Assembly (NCBI RefSeq): GCF_900095885.1
Contig: NZ_LT615367.1
Coordinates: 2,294,001 to 2,358,000, forward strand
DNA length: 64,000 bases
From: Dickeya aquatica
GTDB taxonomy: Bacteria > Pseudomonadota > Gammaproteobacteria > Enterobacterales > Enterobacteriaceae
Direction: 5' to 3'
Numbering within the stretch: the stretch's first letter is position 1; each line of letters begins with the position of its first letter. A program made the position numbers and the translations under genes. Positions 19,329 to 27,760 of this stretch are shown here, in pieces. The notes beneath the pieces are model-generated. The model was not told where the DNA came from, made no database searches, and saw only the letters and a program-made list of their open reading frames with translations.

Positions 19329-19344
19329 TGGCATAAGGGTTGCT
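19329..19344 (+). promoter_or_regulatory. Sigma-54 promoter of yeaGH
   Basis: TTGGCATAAGGGTTGCT contains the GG at -24 (19330-19331) and the GC at -12 (19342-19343) at exact spacing, matching the TGGCAC-N5-TTGC consensus in all but one core base. Transcription would begin near 19355, about 98 bases before yeaG. E. coli yeaGH is known as a nitrogen-responsive, RpoN-linked operon. Confidence 0.8.
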
Positions 19345-19452
19345 GTATTCAGTCAAAGAGATCCTCTTCCGAGAGAGCCACCCATTACACAGGCATTATG
19401 CATACCATTCGCTCTCTTACTCTGTGTTAATCGACGAAGGACGGGCAACGCT

Positions 19453-21387
19453 ATGAACATATTTGATCATTACCGTCAGCGTTACGACGCTGCCAAGGAC
19501 GAAGAATTCTCTCTACAGGAATTCCTTACTATCTGCCAGCAAGACCGCAGCGCGTACGTGAATGCCGCAGAAAGATTGCTAATGGCCATCGGTGAGCCTG
19601 TCATGGTAGACACCGCTCAGGAACCGCGTCTGTCTCGTTTGTTTTCCAACCGGGTAATCGCTCGCTACCCTGCATTCGAAGAGTTTTATGGTATGGAAGA
19701 GGCTATAGAGCAGATAGTCTCGTACCTCAAACATGCCGCGCAGGGGCTTGAAGAGAAGAAACAGATCCTCTATTTGTTAGGCCCGGTCGGCGGCGGGAAA
19801 TCCTCATTGGCAGAACGGCTCAAAGCGCTGATGCAGCGGGTACCCATTTATGTATTAAGTGCCAATGGCGAACGCAGCCCGGTCAATGACCACCCGTTGA
19901 GCCTGTTTAACCCACAGGAAGACGCCAGCATTCTGGAAAAAGAATACAACATCCCTCGCCGCTATCTGGGCACCATCATGTCCCCTTGGGCTGCCAAACG
20001 TTTGCAGGAATTTGGCGGTGATATCACCAAATTCCGCGTTGTCAAAGTCTGGCCGTCCATTCTGGCGCAGTTGGCTATCGCCAAAACCGAACCTGGTGAT
20101 GAGAATAATCAGGATATTTCTGCACTGGTCGGTAAAGTCGATATTCGCAAGCTAGAACACTTTGCACAAAATGACCCGGATGCCTACGGTTACTCCGGCG
20201 CGCTGTGCCGTGCCAACCAGGGCGTGATGGAATTTGTGGAAATGTTCAAGGCACCAATCAAGGTGCTGCACCCCTTGCTGACAGCGACACAGGAAGGTAA
20301 CTATAACGGTACCGAAGGCATTGCAGCCCTGCCGTTTAATGGCATTATTCTGGCGCACTCCAACGAATCAGAATGGGTGCAATTTCGCAACAATAAAAAC
20401 AATGAGGCCTTCCTTGACCGTGTTTACATCGTCAAAGTGCCCTATTGCCTGCGCGTCTCGGAAGAGGTCAAAATCTACGACAAGCTGCTCAAAAATAGTG
20501 AATTGAGCCATGCTCCTTGCGCCCCAGGTACGCTGGAAACGCTGGCGCGCTTCTCGATACTGTCTCGCCTGAAAGACCCGGAGAACTCCAGCATTTACTC
20601 AAAAATGCGGGTCTATGATGGTGAAAGCCTGAAAGATACCGATCCCAAAGCCAAATCTTACCAGGAGTACCGTGACTACTCGGGTGTTGACGAAGGCATG
20701 AAAGGCCTCTCCACACGTTTTGCCTTTAAGATCCTCTCGCGGGTATTCAATTTTGACCACAGCGAAGTCGCCGCCAACCCGGTACACCTGTTCTATGTAC
20801 TGGAGCAGCAAATCGAACGTGAGCAGTTCCCGCAAGATGTGTCAGAGAAGTATCTGGAACACCTGAAAGGGTATTTGATCCCGAAATACGCTGAATTCAT
20901 CGGTAAAGAGATCCAGACCGCTTACCTTGAATCCTATTCAGAGTATGGCCAGAACATTTTTGACCGCTATGTGACCTACGCCGACTTCTGGATTCAGGAT
21001 CAGGAATACCGTGACCCAGACACCGGACAGCTGTTTGATCGTGAATCACTGAATGCGGAACTGGAGAAAATTGAGAAACCGGCAGGCATCAGCAATCCGA
21101 AAGATTTCCGTAACGAAATCGTCAATTTCGTCCTGCGCGCCCGGGCCAACAACAATGGCCGCAACCCGAACTGGACTAGTTACGAGAAGTTGCGCACGGT
21201 CATTGAGAAGAAAATGTTCTCCAACACGGAAGAATTACTGCCGGTGATTTCGTTTAACACCAAAACGTCAACGGAAGAGCAGAAAAAACACGATGATTTT
21301 GTCGATCGGATGATGGAGAAAGGCTACACCCGCAAGCAGGTACGTTTGTTATGCGAATGGTACCTGCGTGTAAGGAAGTCGTCTTGA
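19453..21387 (+). CDS. yeaG: PrkA-family serine protein kinase YeaG
   Basis: YeaG is a 644-residue member of the PrkA family, a AAA+-like N-terminal domain joined to a C-terminal kinase-like domain. It is induced under nitrogen starvation and stress. The Walker A motif is GPVGGGKSS at residues 110-118, with the conserved block [21 protein letters not shown] stretch following. The C-terminal region contains [14 protein letters not shown]. It starts at 19453 after GAAGGACGG. yeaH follows by 37 bases on the same strand; spoVR (ycgB), the usual third partner, is not here. Confidence 0.95.
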   Translation: MNIFDHYRQRYDAAKDEEFSLQEFLTICQQDRSAYVNAAERLLMAIGEPVMVDTAQEPRLSRLFSNRVIARYPAFEEFYGMEEAIEQIVSYLKHAAQGLEEKKQILYLLGPVGGGKSSLAERLKALMQRVPIYVLSANGERSPVNDHPLSLFNPQEDASILEKEYNIPRRYLGTIMSPWAAKRLQEFGGDITKFRVVKVWPSILAQLAIAKTEPGDENNQDISALVGKVDIRKLEHFAQNDPDAYGYSGALCRANQGVMEFVEMFKAPIKVLHPLLTATQEGNYNGTEGIAALPFNGIILAHSNESEWVQFRNNKNNEAFLDRVYIVKVPYCLRVSEEVKIYDKLLKNSELSHAPCAPGTLETLARFSILSRLKDPENSSIYSKMRVYDGESLKDTDPKAKSYQEYRDYSGVDEGMKGLSTRFAFKILSRVFNFDHSEVAANPVHLFYVLEQQIEREQFPQDVSEKYLEHLKGYLIPKYAEFIGKEIQTAYLESYSEYGQNIFDRYVTYADFWIQDQEYRDPDTGQLFDRESLNAELEKIEKPAGISNPKDFRNEIVNFVLRARANNNGRNPNWTSYEKLRTVIEKKMFSNTEELLPVISFNTKTSTEEQKKHDDFVDRMMEKGYTRKQVRLLCEWYLRVRKSS

Positions 21388-21424
21388 TGCCACGCATCGA
21401 CAGACAATGTCGTTTGGGGGAAAC

Positions 21425-22702
21425 ATGGCCTATTTTATTGATCGGCGTTTGAACGGAAAAAATAAAAGCGCGGTTAACCGCCAGCGCTTTTTACGCCGTT
21501 ACAAATCGCAGATAAAACAGTCTATTGCCGGGGCCATCAATAAGCGTTCAGTAACAGATGTCGATAACGGGGAGTCTATCTCGATCCCCAATACAGACAT
21601 CAGTGAACCGATGTTCCATCAAGGGCGTGGTGGCGTTCGCCACCGCGTTCACCCCGGTAACGATCATTTTGTGCAAAATGACAAGATAGAACGGCCGCAA
21701 GGGGGCGGCGGCGGTGGCGGTTCAGGCCAGGGGGATGCCGGTCAGGATGGCGAAGGTCAGGATGACTTCGTTTTTCAGATTTCAAAAGATGAATATCTGG
21801 ATTTACTGTTCGAAGACCTGGCGCTACCTAACCTGAAAAAAACCGAACACCGGCAATTGAATGAATACAAAACCCACCGTGCCGGGTTCACCTCAAATGG
21901 TGTCCCGGCCAATATTAGTGTGGTGCGTTCATTGCAAAACTCGCTGGCTCGCCGTATGGCGATGACAGCGGGTAAACGACGCGAACTCCATCAGCGCGAG
22001 GAGGAACTGGCATTACTGGAAAATACCGAACCGGTGCAGTTGCTGGAAGAGGAAAAGTTACGTAAGGAAATCAACGAGCTACGCCAGCGTATTGCTCGGG
22101 TACCGTTCATTGACACCTTCGACCTGCGCTACAAAAATTACGAGCGTCGGCCTGAGCCTTCAAGCCAGGCGGTGATGTTCTGCCTGATGGATGTCTCCGG
22201 CTCAATGGATCAAGCCACAAAAGATATTGCCAAGCGTTTTTATATTCTGTTGTACCTGTTCCTGAGCCGGACATACAAGAATGTCGAGGTGGTCTACATC
22301 CGCCACCATACACAGGCCAAGGAAGTGGATGAGCAGGAATTCTTCTACTCTCAGGAAACCGGCGGCACGATTGTCTCCAGCGCCCTGAAATTAATGGAGG
22401 AAGTGGTTAAAGCCCGCTATAACCCGGCACAATGGAACATTTATGCCGCCCAAGCCTCAGATGGAGACAACTGGGCCGATGATTCACCGCTGTGCCGGGA
22501 GTGGCTGGCAACCCGGTTACTGCCGTTTGTCCGCTATTATAGCTACATTGAAATCACCCGCCGTTCACATCAGACGTTGTGGCGAGAGTATGAAGCATTG
22601 AAGGGGAAATTCGATAATTTTGCCATGCAACATATTCGGGATCAGGATGACATTTATCCAGTTTTCCGCGAAATCTTTCACAAACAGACTGTCGATAGTT
22701 AA
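21425..22702 (+). CDS. yeaH: UPF0229 protein YeaH
   Basis: A 425-residue protein that partners YeaG. It has a basic N-terminus ([20 protein letters not shown]), a glycine-rich linker near residue 100, a coiled segment at about 180-225, and a von Willebrand A-like domain with the MIDAS motif DVSGSMD near residue 250. The biochemical role is unknown. I start at the ATG at 21425 behind GGGGGAAAC, since the longer frame from 21407 adds six unconserved residues. It ends in a terminator. Confidence 0.94.
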   Translation: MAYFIDRRLNGKNKSAVNRQRFLRRYKSQIKQSIAGAINKRSVTDVDNGESISIPNTDISEPMFHQGRGGVRHRVHPGNDHFVQNDKIERPQGGGGGGGSGQGDAGQDGEGQDDFVFQISKDEYLDLLFEDLALPNLKKTEHRQLNEYKTHRAGFTSNGVPANISVVRSLQNSLARRMAMTAGKRRELHQREEELALLENTEPVQLLEEEKLRKEINELRQRIARVPFIDTFDLRYKNYERRPEPSSQAVMFCLMDVSGSMDQATKDIAKRFYILLYLFLSRTYKNVEVVYIRHHTQAKEVDEQEFFYSQETGGTIVSSALKLMEEVVKARYNPAQWNIYAAQASDGDNWADDSPLCREWLATRLLPFVRYYSYIEITRRSHQTLWREYEALKGKFDNFAMQHIRDQDDIYPVFREIFHKQTVDS

Positions 22703-22739
22703 CTGTTAAACAGCCGACGGTTAAGCCCCATGATGAGCC

Positions 22740-22772
22740 AAACAGCCAGCGACTCCTGTGCTGGCTGTTTTT
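22740..22772 (+). terminator. yeaGH intrinsic terminator
   Basis: AACAGCCAGC/GCTGGCTGTT arms with a 9-base loop run into a T stretch, 38 bases after yeaH. Confidence 0.88.
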
Positions 22773-22888
22773 CTCCTCCCCGCTCTTATCTCTCATCACT
22801 GTCCTGATGACGTCAATGCCCGGTTGCTCCTGATTATTTATCACCCACTGCACAGCCAGTAAGTCGCGGTATGACGTGTGATTATTGA

Positions 22889-22923
22889 TTGACTTATCAT
22901 AAGATGCATTTAAAATGCATCTT
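22889..22923 (+). promoter_or_regulatory. NsrR operator overlapping a sigma-70 promoter
   Basis: A near-ideal NsrR site occupies 22901-22923: 11-base arms AAGATGCATTT and AAATGCATCTT around one central A. It overlaps the spacer and -10 of a promoter with TTGACT (22889-22894), a 16-base spacer and TAAAAT (22911-22916). Palindromy extends four or five more bases each side. NsrR is the iron-sulfur nitric-oxide sensor that represses hmp and ytfE, so the downstream gene should be induced by nitric oxide. Confidence 0.88.
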
Positions 22924-22951
22924 ATGATATCCACTGTAGGGAGTACCCAGC

Positions 22952-23362
22952 ATGAACCTGGATAAATTCAAACATCAACACACCGATATTCTCAACCACA
23001 TTGACCGGCTTCGTTATCTCAGCAAAGCGGGTGTAACGCTACACGCACAGGATATTGCCCGCCTGATTGTCGAGATGAGTGCAATTATTAAATTGCACCT
23101 TTCGGCTGAAGACAGCGTACTCTACCCTGCGCTACAACAGCACCACGATCCCGATCTGGCCATGATGGGACAAGCCTATCAGCAAGACATGGAAGACATT
23201 GCGGCGGAATATAACACCTTCTCTCGACGCTGGAACACGGCTGCCAGCTTATGTGGCAATGATGATGCCTTTCGTCAGGATGCCAACCACGTTCTGCGCC
23301 GCGTTTATGAACGCATGCAGCGAGAAAACCACGATTTTTATCCCCGTATCGCCACCGCCTGA
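22952..23362 (+). CDS. Hemerythrin-like HHE-domain protein, NsrR-controlled
   Basis: A 136-residue single-domain four-helix protein of the hemerythrin HHE family, which binds a di-iron centre. The pattern includes paired His in KFKHQHTDIL and LNHIDRL, the HxxxE of LHLSAEDSVLYPAL, and the terminal His/Tyr segment ENHDFYPRI. It lacks the N-terminal ScdA domain of YtfE, so it is not an orthologue of that repair protein. GGGAG precedes the ATG. The NsrR operator 28 bases upstream points to a role in NO sensing, scavenging or iron-centre repair; that role is inferred. Confidence 0.87.
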   Translation: MNLDKFKHQHTDILNHIDRLRYLSKAGVTLHAQDIARLIVEMSAIIKLHLSAEDSVLYPALQQHHDPDLAMMGQAYQQDMEDIAAEYNTFSRRWNTAASLCGNDDAFRQDANHVLRRVYERMQRENHDFYPRIATA

Positions 23363-23418
23363 ATACCCGATGCCCCGGTTAACGCCGGGGATACCTGATG
23401 ACAGACTTCCTCCGGCCT

Positions 23419-24092
23419 TCAGTGACCGGCAAAAGGGAGAATATCGTAACGGGTTGAGAAATCGTGCAACGACATTAGGGTCACCTCCCCTGTCTGGTTG
23501 TTACCGACAAAGACCCACTGACCGGATTTTCCACTGGTGGCTTTATATAGCAATAACGGTACTGAGACACCGCTACCAATCTGTTGCTCTCCAAACAGAG
23601 CGCCAGTCACAACCCATACCTCACCCTCCAGCAACGCCTGTTTACGCACCGAGGCCTCAATACGTCGCCAGGAAATACGGTTTAGCACTGGCAACTGGGG
23701 GTCATATTCGACATTGAGAACGACTCATACTGTGCCTGCTCGTCCGGCATATTGCCTGCCGGGGTCATGTGCCCTTGATCGTAGCCAGAATGTTGATAAT
23801 CATCCGGGATTGAGCGGGCCTCAGCAGGCAGTTGTGGTTCAATATGAAAAGCGTCTCGACGCGTGAGTTGCTCTGCCGCGCGTACCTTTTCGGCCGTTAA
23901 TCGTTCTGCCGACATTAGCGGTGCTTTGTAACGGTGACTGTAGAGCACCGCGAACTCGGTAAAACAGAGTTCTTCGTCATACTTTACCTCCGGTGGTGTA
24001 TCGTGCATGAATTTCCCAGGGCATAACGATCGCGCGGCTCCGGCGAGAGAACACCATCCCAGTACGATCAGCAGGAATAAAGAACGTCTCAT
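23419..24092 (-). pseudogene. Secreted DNA/RNA non-specific endonuclease, frameshifted
   Basis: A signal peptide (MRRSLFLLIVLGWCSLAGA, cleaved near residue 19-20) leads into a beta-beta-alpha-metal nuclease of the NUC1/EndoG superfamily. The catalytic His motif reads GYDQGHMTPAGNM (Gln where DRGH is usual), followed by SMSNMTP and, in the shifted frame, LPVLNRISWRRIE with the metal-binding Asn. The frame breaks at a run of five C (plus-strand G at 23697-23701). A sixth C joins both parts into about 224 residues. As written the product ends after the His motif and would be inactive. Its ATG overlaps the stop codon of the upstream holin-like gene, so the pair is translationally coupled. Confidence 0.85.
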
Positions 24093-24478
24093 GACGGTTT
24101 TGTCACCTCTTGCGGTGTACCGCTCTCTGGCCCCACAAGGCCAGGCTTCACAACCGGGAGCAGCAATTTTTGCTGGCGAATAAACTGACTAATGACCCCC
24201 AACACCAATAAATAAACACTGGCTTGACTCAGTACATTTTGCGGCAGCATTGCTTTGACCTCTGCCGGTAAAGAAGACCAAAGTTGTAATACCTGATCCG
24301 GCAAAGCCAGTGCAATCGCCCCCAGCGAGGCTGCGGTATTGCACAACCAAAAAGACCAGGTTTTAAAAATCAGCCGGACATGAGAGACAAACTCCAGCGA
24401 GGTATAGCGCTGGCACAACAACACAAGCAGCACACTCACCAGCACAAAAACTACGATACTCAATAACTCCATCATCAT
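24089..24478 (-). CDS. Holin-like small membrane protein
   Basis: A 129-residue protein with three predicted membrane helices (about 3-23, 40-60 and 82-100). A segment between helices two and three, LWSSLPAEVKAMLP, resembles the loop of some phage holins. The C-terminal tail is polar. Three ATG codons in a row begin the frame; GGAG lies 6 bases upstream of the first at 24478, which I chose. The stop codon overlaps the start of the secreted nuclease (ATGA). Such coupling suggests that the membrane protein helps release the nuclease, as holins do in type 10 secretion, but no peptidoglycan hydrolase is adjacent. Family assignment is from memory and tentative. Confidence 0.6.
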   Translation of the reverse strand: MMMELLSIVVFVLVSVLLVLLCQRYTSLEFVSHVRLIFKTWSFWLCNTAASLGAIALALPDQVLQLWSSLPAEVKAMLPQNVLSQASVYLLVLGVISQFIRQQKLLLPVVKPGLVGPESGTPQEVTKPS

Positions 24479-24874
24479 GATGACTCCAAATAAACAGACC
24501 ATTGATTGCACGAGACGTAACAACACCGCTCTGCGTCTTGATTGCCCGTTATTATCCGGTGTAATGGCAAGTCACCCCACCTCATTACAGTTGGGTCATC
24601 ACTCACCAGACAATGACCATTCACCAGTCATCAGAAAATGTAAAAAAATGCGCTGGCCGTGTATTACAATCAGAGGTACAGGATGCGTATCAGGCATTAT
24701 CAATAGCATGACGACTTCATCATTAAATTAAAAAATGGATTTATTAGGCGTGGGAAATAAATAAACTGAGACGCGACATCTTATTGCGAGAAGTAACGGT
24801 ATAGCAAAAGAAGAAAATATAAAAAACCTGCTTGCTCTATATGTATTCCAGCCTAAACATACTAAAAACAACAC
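24479..24874. other. AT-rich intergenic region, holin-like gene to ftnA
   Basis: No credible gene is present. The region should hold the promoter of the holin-nuclease pair near 24480-24560. An 84-codon frame on the plus strand (24477-24731) lacks a ribosome-binding site and reads as noise. The base composition falls below the flanking genes, as is common in H-NS-bound accessory DNA. Confidence 0.4.
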
Positions 24875-24914
24875 TAAAAAGACGTGAAAACCACGTCAAA
24901 ATAACGTGGTTTTC
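24875..24914 (-). terminator. ftnA intrinsic terminator
   Basis: Ten-base arms GAAAACCACG (24886-24895) and CGTGGTTTTC (24905-24914) form a perfect stem; on the minus strand ACGTCTTTTT follows. Confidence 0.75.
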
Positions 24915-24958
24915 AATGAGCAATGGATCGTGAAATTTTGCTCGCAGTTTGCTGATTA

Positions 24959-25468
24959 TCAGGCGGAAGGCGCGACAGAAGACGCCATTTTTTTCAAGTC
25001 CTGATCGATGAAGAACAGCCCACCATCCTGAGCACTTACCATCCCCAGCTTATCAAGAATGGATTTGAACAATTTTTCTTCTTCATGTTGTTCAGCTACA
25101 TACCACTGTAGAAAATTAAAAGTGGAGTAATCCTGCAATGTTATCGCTGCATGGGCCAGCTCATTAATTTTCGACGTAATCAACTGCTCATGTTCATAGG
25201 TCAGTTTGAACACATCTTGCAATGAGTCAAAATCAACCGGTGGTGCAGCAATTGTACCTAATACAGGCAAACTGCCAGTATCATCGAGATAATCAAACAG
25301 GCGCTGCATATGCTCCATCTCTTCCCGTGAATGCGATTTCAGAAATGCAGAGGCACCTTCAAAACCTTTGTCACCACACCAGGCACTCATTTGCAGGTAT
25401 AAATTGGCAGAATAAAACTCCAGATTAAGTTGCTCATTCAACTTTTGAATCATTTCTTTTTTTAACAT
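24959..25468 (-). CDS. ftnA: Bacterial non-heme ferritin FtnA
   Basis: FtnA stores iron as a 24-subunit cage. The 169-residue subunit keeps the full ferroxidase site: Glu17, Glu50, His53, Glu94 and Gln127, seen in NLEFYSA, EEMEHM, YEHEQL and AEQHEEE. It has no heme-binding Met, so it is not bacterioferritin. A Fur-box cluster lies about 115-150 bases upstream of the start codon. In E. coli, iron-loaded Fur activates ftnA by displacing H-NS from such a cluster. Confidence 0.96.
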   Translation of the reverse strand: MLKKEMIQKLNEQLNLEFYSANLYLQMSAWCGDKGFEGASAFLKSHSREEMEHMQRLFDYLDDTGSLPVLGTIAAPPVDFDSLQDVFKLTYEHEQLITSKINELAHAAITLQDYSTFNFLQWYVAEQHEEEKLFKSILDKLGMVSAQDGGLFFIDQDLKKMASSVAPSA

Positions 25469-25580
25469 AGCGGTTCCCTATTCTTACTGGCGGGTGAATG
25501 ATGAGCGACATTATGCCTTTAATGCACAACAATCGAAACAAAAAATTAACCAAAGCAGGCTAAATATCACAAAGAGCCAA

Positions 25581-25618
25581 AGCATTATCATTTGCTTTTG
25601 ATAATGCTTTTCATTATG
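25581..25618. promoter_or_regulatory. Fur-box cluster upstream of ftnA
   Basis: Two overlapping Fur-like elements are seen. A 10-base inverted repeat AGCATTATCA/TGATAATGCT spans 25581-25608. A GATAATGCTTTTCATTATG element (25600-25618) matches about 15 of 19 positions of the Fur consensus. They lie 115-150 bases before ftnA, where iron-Fur acts as an anti-silencer in E. coli. Confidence 0.7.
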
Positions 25619-25674
25619 CGAAATTAACCCATTAACTGTTTTTAATAATTATTTTCATTACAGGTCGATGGTTT

Positions 25675-26556
25675 TTAAATCGGCGATAATGTTGCAAACA
25701 CACTGACGAACAGAATAACCAGCACGGCTAACAGCAATTCGCTATACGTGATGTACAAAAAATAGCGCGCCGCACGGGTATGCGTCTTACGAAAACGTGG
25801 TACAACCCAATAACGATTCACCAGCGCCAATAGCACCATGACTGCCACCAGCAGCACTTTGACAGTGAGTAATGCGCCATAGAATGCAACTGCTGCGACG
25901 GGCCAGCCGAGAATCAATACCGTATTTATAGCCCCCGTCACGAGAACCATTGCGACAGACACATGGCCATAGCGAGAAAAACGCATCATGGTTGCTATCG
26001 CCAATGTACGGTTTTTACACTGATTCACATCCCTTAATACCGTAGTCAGGGCCGATAATCCCCCCACCCAAAAAGCGACGGCCCATAAATGGAACATCTG
26101 ATTGATGCCATGAAACCATGCAGGCCAGCCTTCTTGCATCGCCGCATGGCCAACCCATGACATTGCCAGTAGTTGCAACATACCGCAAAACAGCACCCAA
26201 CGAGGATAACTGCGCCGGAATACGCCTGCACCATAGCCGCTCATCAAGGCCAACACGGGCTGCCAGCGCCAAATCCGGCCAAAGCCGGTACTGAGCATCG
26301 CACACCATGTTTCGGTATCGGCAATGCGATGCCAGTCCCCACTCATCAGGCCGACTTGTACACACAAGATCCCCATCGCACTGATGAATGCCATCAGGCA
26401 ACAGAGCGCTACCAGCAAGCGCAGACGGGCAACCAGCACATGCCGATAAGCGAGAGGAGCCAGCCACACACTAAAACAGCTCGCGCCAGTCAGTAGCATC
26501 ACACTGGTAAAATGTACGCCCCGAAACAGAATGTATGCCGACTCCAGCACCATCAT
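25675..26556 (-). CDS. yebZ: Copper resistance protein CopD/YebZ family
   Basis: A 293-residue inner-membrane protein with about eight helices and conserved His residues (RGVHFTSVML near the start, WVGHAAMQEG and HLWAVAFWVGGLSAL in the middle). It belongs to the CopD/PcoD family, which works with periplasmic CopC in copper import or tolerance. It begins one base after the CopC-like gene ends, so the two form an operon. In E. coli the third gene yebY follows; here it is absent. Confidence 0.9.
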   Translation of the reverse strand: MMVLESAYILFRGVHFTSVMLLTGASCFSVWLAPLAYRHVLVARLRLLVALCCLMAFISAMGILCVQVGLMSGDWHRIADTETWCAMLSTGFGRIWRWQPVLALMSGYGAGVFRRSYPRWVLFCGMLQLLAMSWVGHAAMQEGWPAWFHGINQMFHLWAVAFWVGGLSALTTVLRDVNQCKNRTLAIATMMRFSRYGHVSVAMVLVTGAINTVLILGWPVAAVAFYGALLTVKVLLVAVMVLLALVNRYWVVPRFRKTHTRAARYFLYITYSELLLAVLVILFVSVFATLSPI

Positions 26557-26946
26557 TTATTTGACATTAAAACGGTAACTTCCCGTGGTTTTATGCCCAT
26601 CAACAGAGAGCACATGCCAGTTCACCTGGTAACTCCCGCTGACAAGCGTTTTATCAAGCGATATCAACAGTGTATTTTTATGCCCATTATCCAGCACCGC
26701 ATTCCCCGTTGAAATCGTCTGGCCATTTAACGTCAATGTCACCCCACTAAATGCAGGCTCGATATTTTCAGTAAACGTTAATGATAACGCGCTCAGTGAC
26801 GCCGCCACCGTAGCATCAGCAGCCGGGGTCTGACTTTTCAGATGGGCATGAGCCAGCACTGACTGTGAAAAAGCCATGCAGGCCACTAAACCCAGCGTTT
26901 TCAAGACACGCATGTTTGATGTGATAAACTGCCTGATATTCAGCAT
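26557..26946 (-). CDS. yobA: Periplasmic copper-binding CopC/YobA family protein
   Basis: A 129-residue exported CopC-like beta-sandwich protein. The signal peptide ends at VLAHA, which leaves a mature N-terminal His (AHAHLKSQTPA), the Cu(II) ligand of CopC proteins; a second His lies in VLSVDGHKTTGSY. I start at the ATG at 26946 behind GAGGA; the long frame from 27057 is unconserved. It is the first gene of the copCD pair and divergent from holE, as in E. coli. Confidence 0.9.
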   Translation of the reverse strand: MLNIRQFITSNMRVLKTLGLVACMAFSQSVLAHAHLKSQTPAADATVAASLSALSLTFTENIEPAFSGVTLTLNGQTISTGNAVLDNGHKNTLLISLDKTLVSGSYQVNWHVLSVDGHKTTGSYRFNVK

Positions 26947-27105
26947 GTGTGATTCCTCGTGTTGTCGTATAGCCCATTGGCGAGCGGTTAACCCGCGACG
27001 AGGATACGAACCTTCTCGTCGCCTGTCGAGGTCAGACAAGGTAACAATATTTGCCAATTGCGCACTTCTGTTTTAATTTTGTCGCGCAATAAACAGGAGG
27101 TAATC

Positions 27106-27339
27106 ATGGGATACAATCTGGCCGAACTGCCTTATGACGAGATGGAAAAAGTGAATGTGGATCTGGCAGCATCCAGTATCGCCTTTCGGGAGCGTTATAA
27201 CATGCCCGTCATCGCTGATGAAGTTGAGCGGCAGCAGCCTGCGCACTTACGTGTCTATTTTCGTGAGCGGGTTCGTTATTATCGGGAAATCTCCCACCAG
27301 TTCTCTACCCTGCCTTATGACCCAAGCGGTAATAAATAA
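27106..27339 (+). CDS. holE: DNA polymerase III theta subunit
   Basis: HolE is the small theta subunit that binds and stabilises the epsilon proofreading subunit in the replicase core. The 77-residue protein matches E. coli theta through [30 protein letters not shown] and YFRERV. It starts at the ATG at 27106 behind AGGAGG; the longer frame from 27058 is spurious. Confidence 0.94.
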   Translation: MGYNLAELPYDEMEKVNVDLAASSIAFRERYNMPVIADEVERQQPAHLRVYFRERVRYYREISHQFSTLPYDPSGNK

Positions 27340-27469
27340 CCCTGTTGTCTGAGTTCCTTGTCCTGAGCTGGCATCACTGCCATAAAAATACTTTTTTCGC
27401 TTGCATCACGGCCTGAACAGGAGGTTAATAAACAGGCAACCCTACCTTTTACCAAGTGAGGCAAATGAA

Positions 27470-27586
27470 ATGAGTAAAGGAATGGACAGCAAGAAAAACG
27501 CCCGGAAAAAACCGCTCAAAACTGCGGCGCAAAAACGGGCAGAAAAACGAGCCAAAAAAGCGCAACCTCAGGCTGAAATTTACTGA
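27470..27586 (+). CDS. Small Lys/Arg-rich protein, 38 residues
   Basis: MSKGMDSKKNARKKPLKTAA begins a 38-residue, highly basic protein with no Cys and no membrane segment. GAGG sits 10 bases before the ATG at 27470. It is probably a real small gene: similar lysine-rich short proteins occur near holE and ptrB in related bacteria as far as I recall, but I cannot name a family. It could bind nucleic acid or ribosomes; no function is claimed. Confidence 0.6.
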   Translation: MSKGMDSKKNARKKPLKTAAQKRAEKRAKKAQPQAEIY

Positions 27587-27760
27587 TTTGGCTCGGTAAT
27601 CAGACATCGCGGATAATCCATACCTGGCGATCACCCTCTGCCTCCTGACACCCGGTGATCGCATATCCCCCTGACCTGTCCCGCGAAAAACGGTTCCCTC
27701 ACCACTATGCAACGACGTAAAGGCTCAAACACCGCAGGCAGCCCACCCGGTAATGAGCGA

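Noticed and set aside
24477..24731. 84-codon plus-strand frame opposite the holin-like promoter
   Set aside because: It lacks a ribosome-binding site and overlaps the likely promoter of the minus-strand pair.
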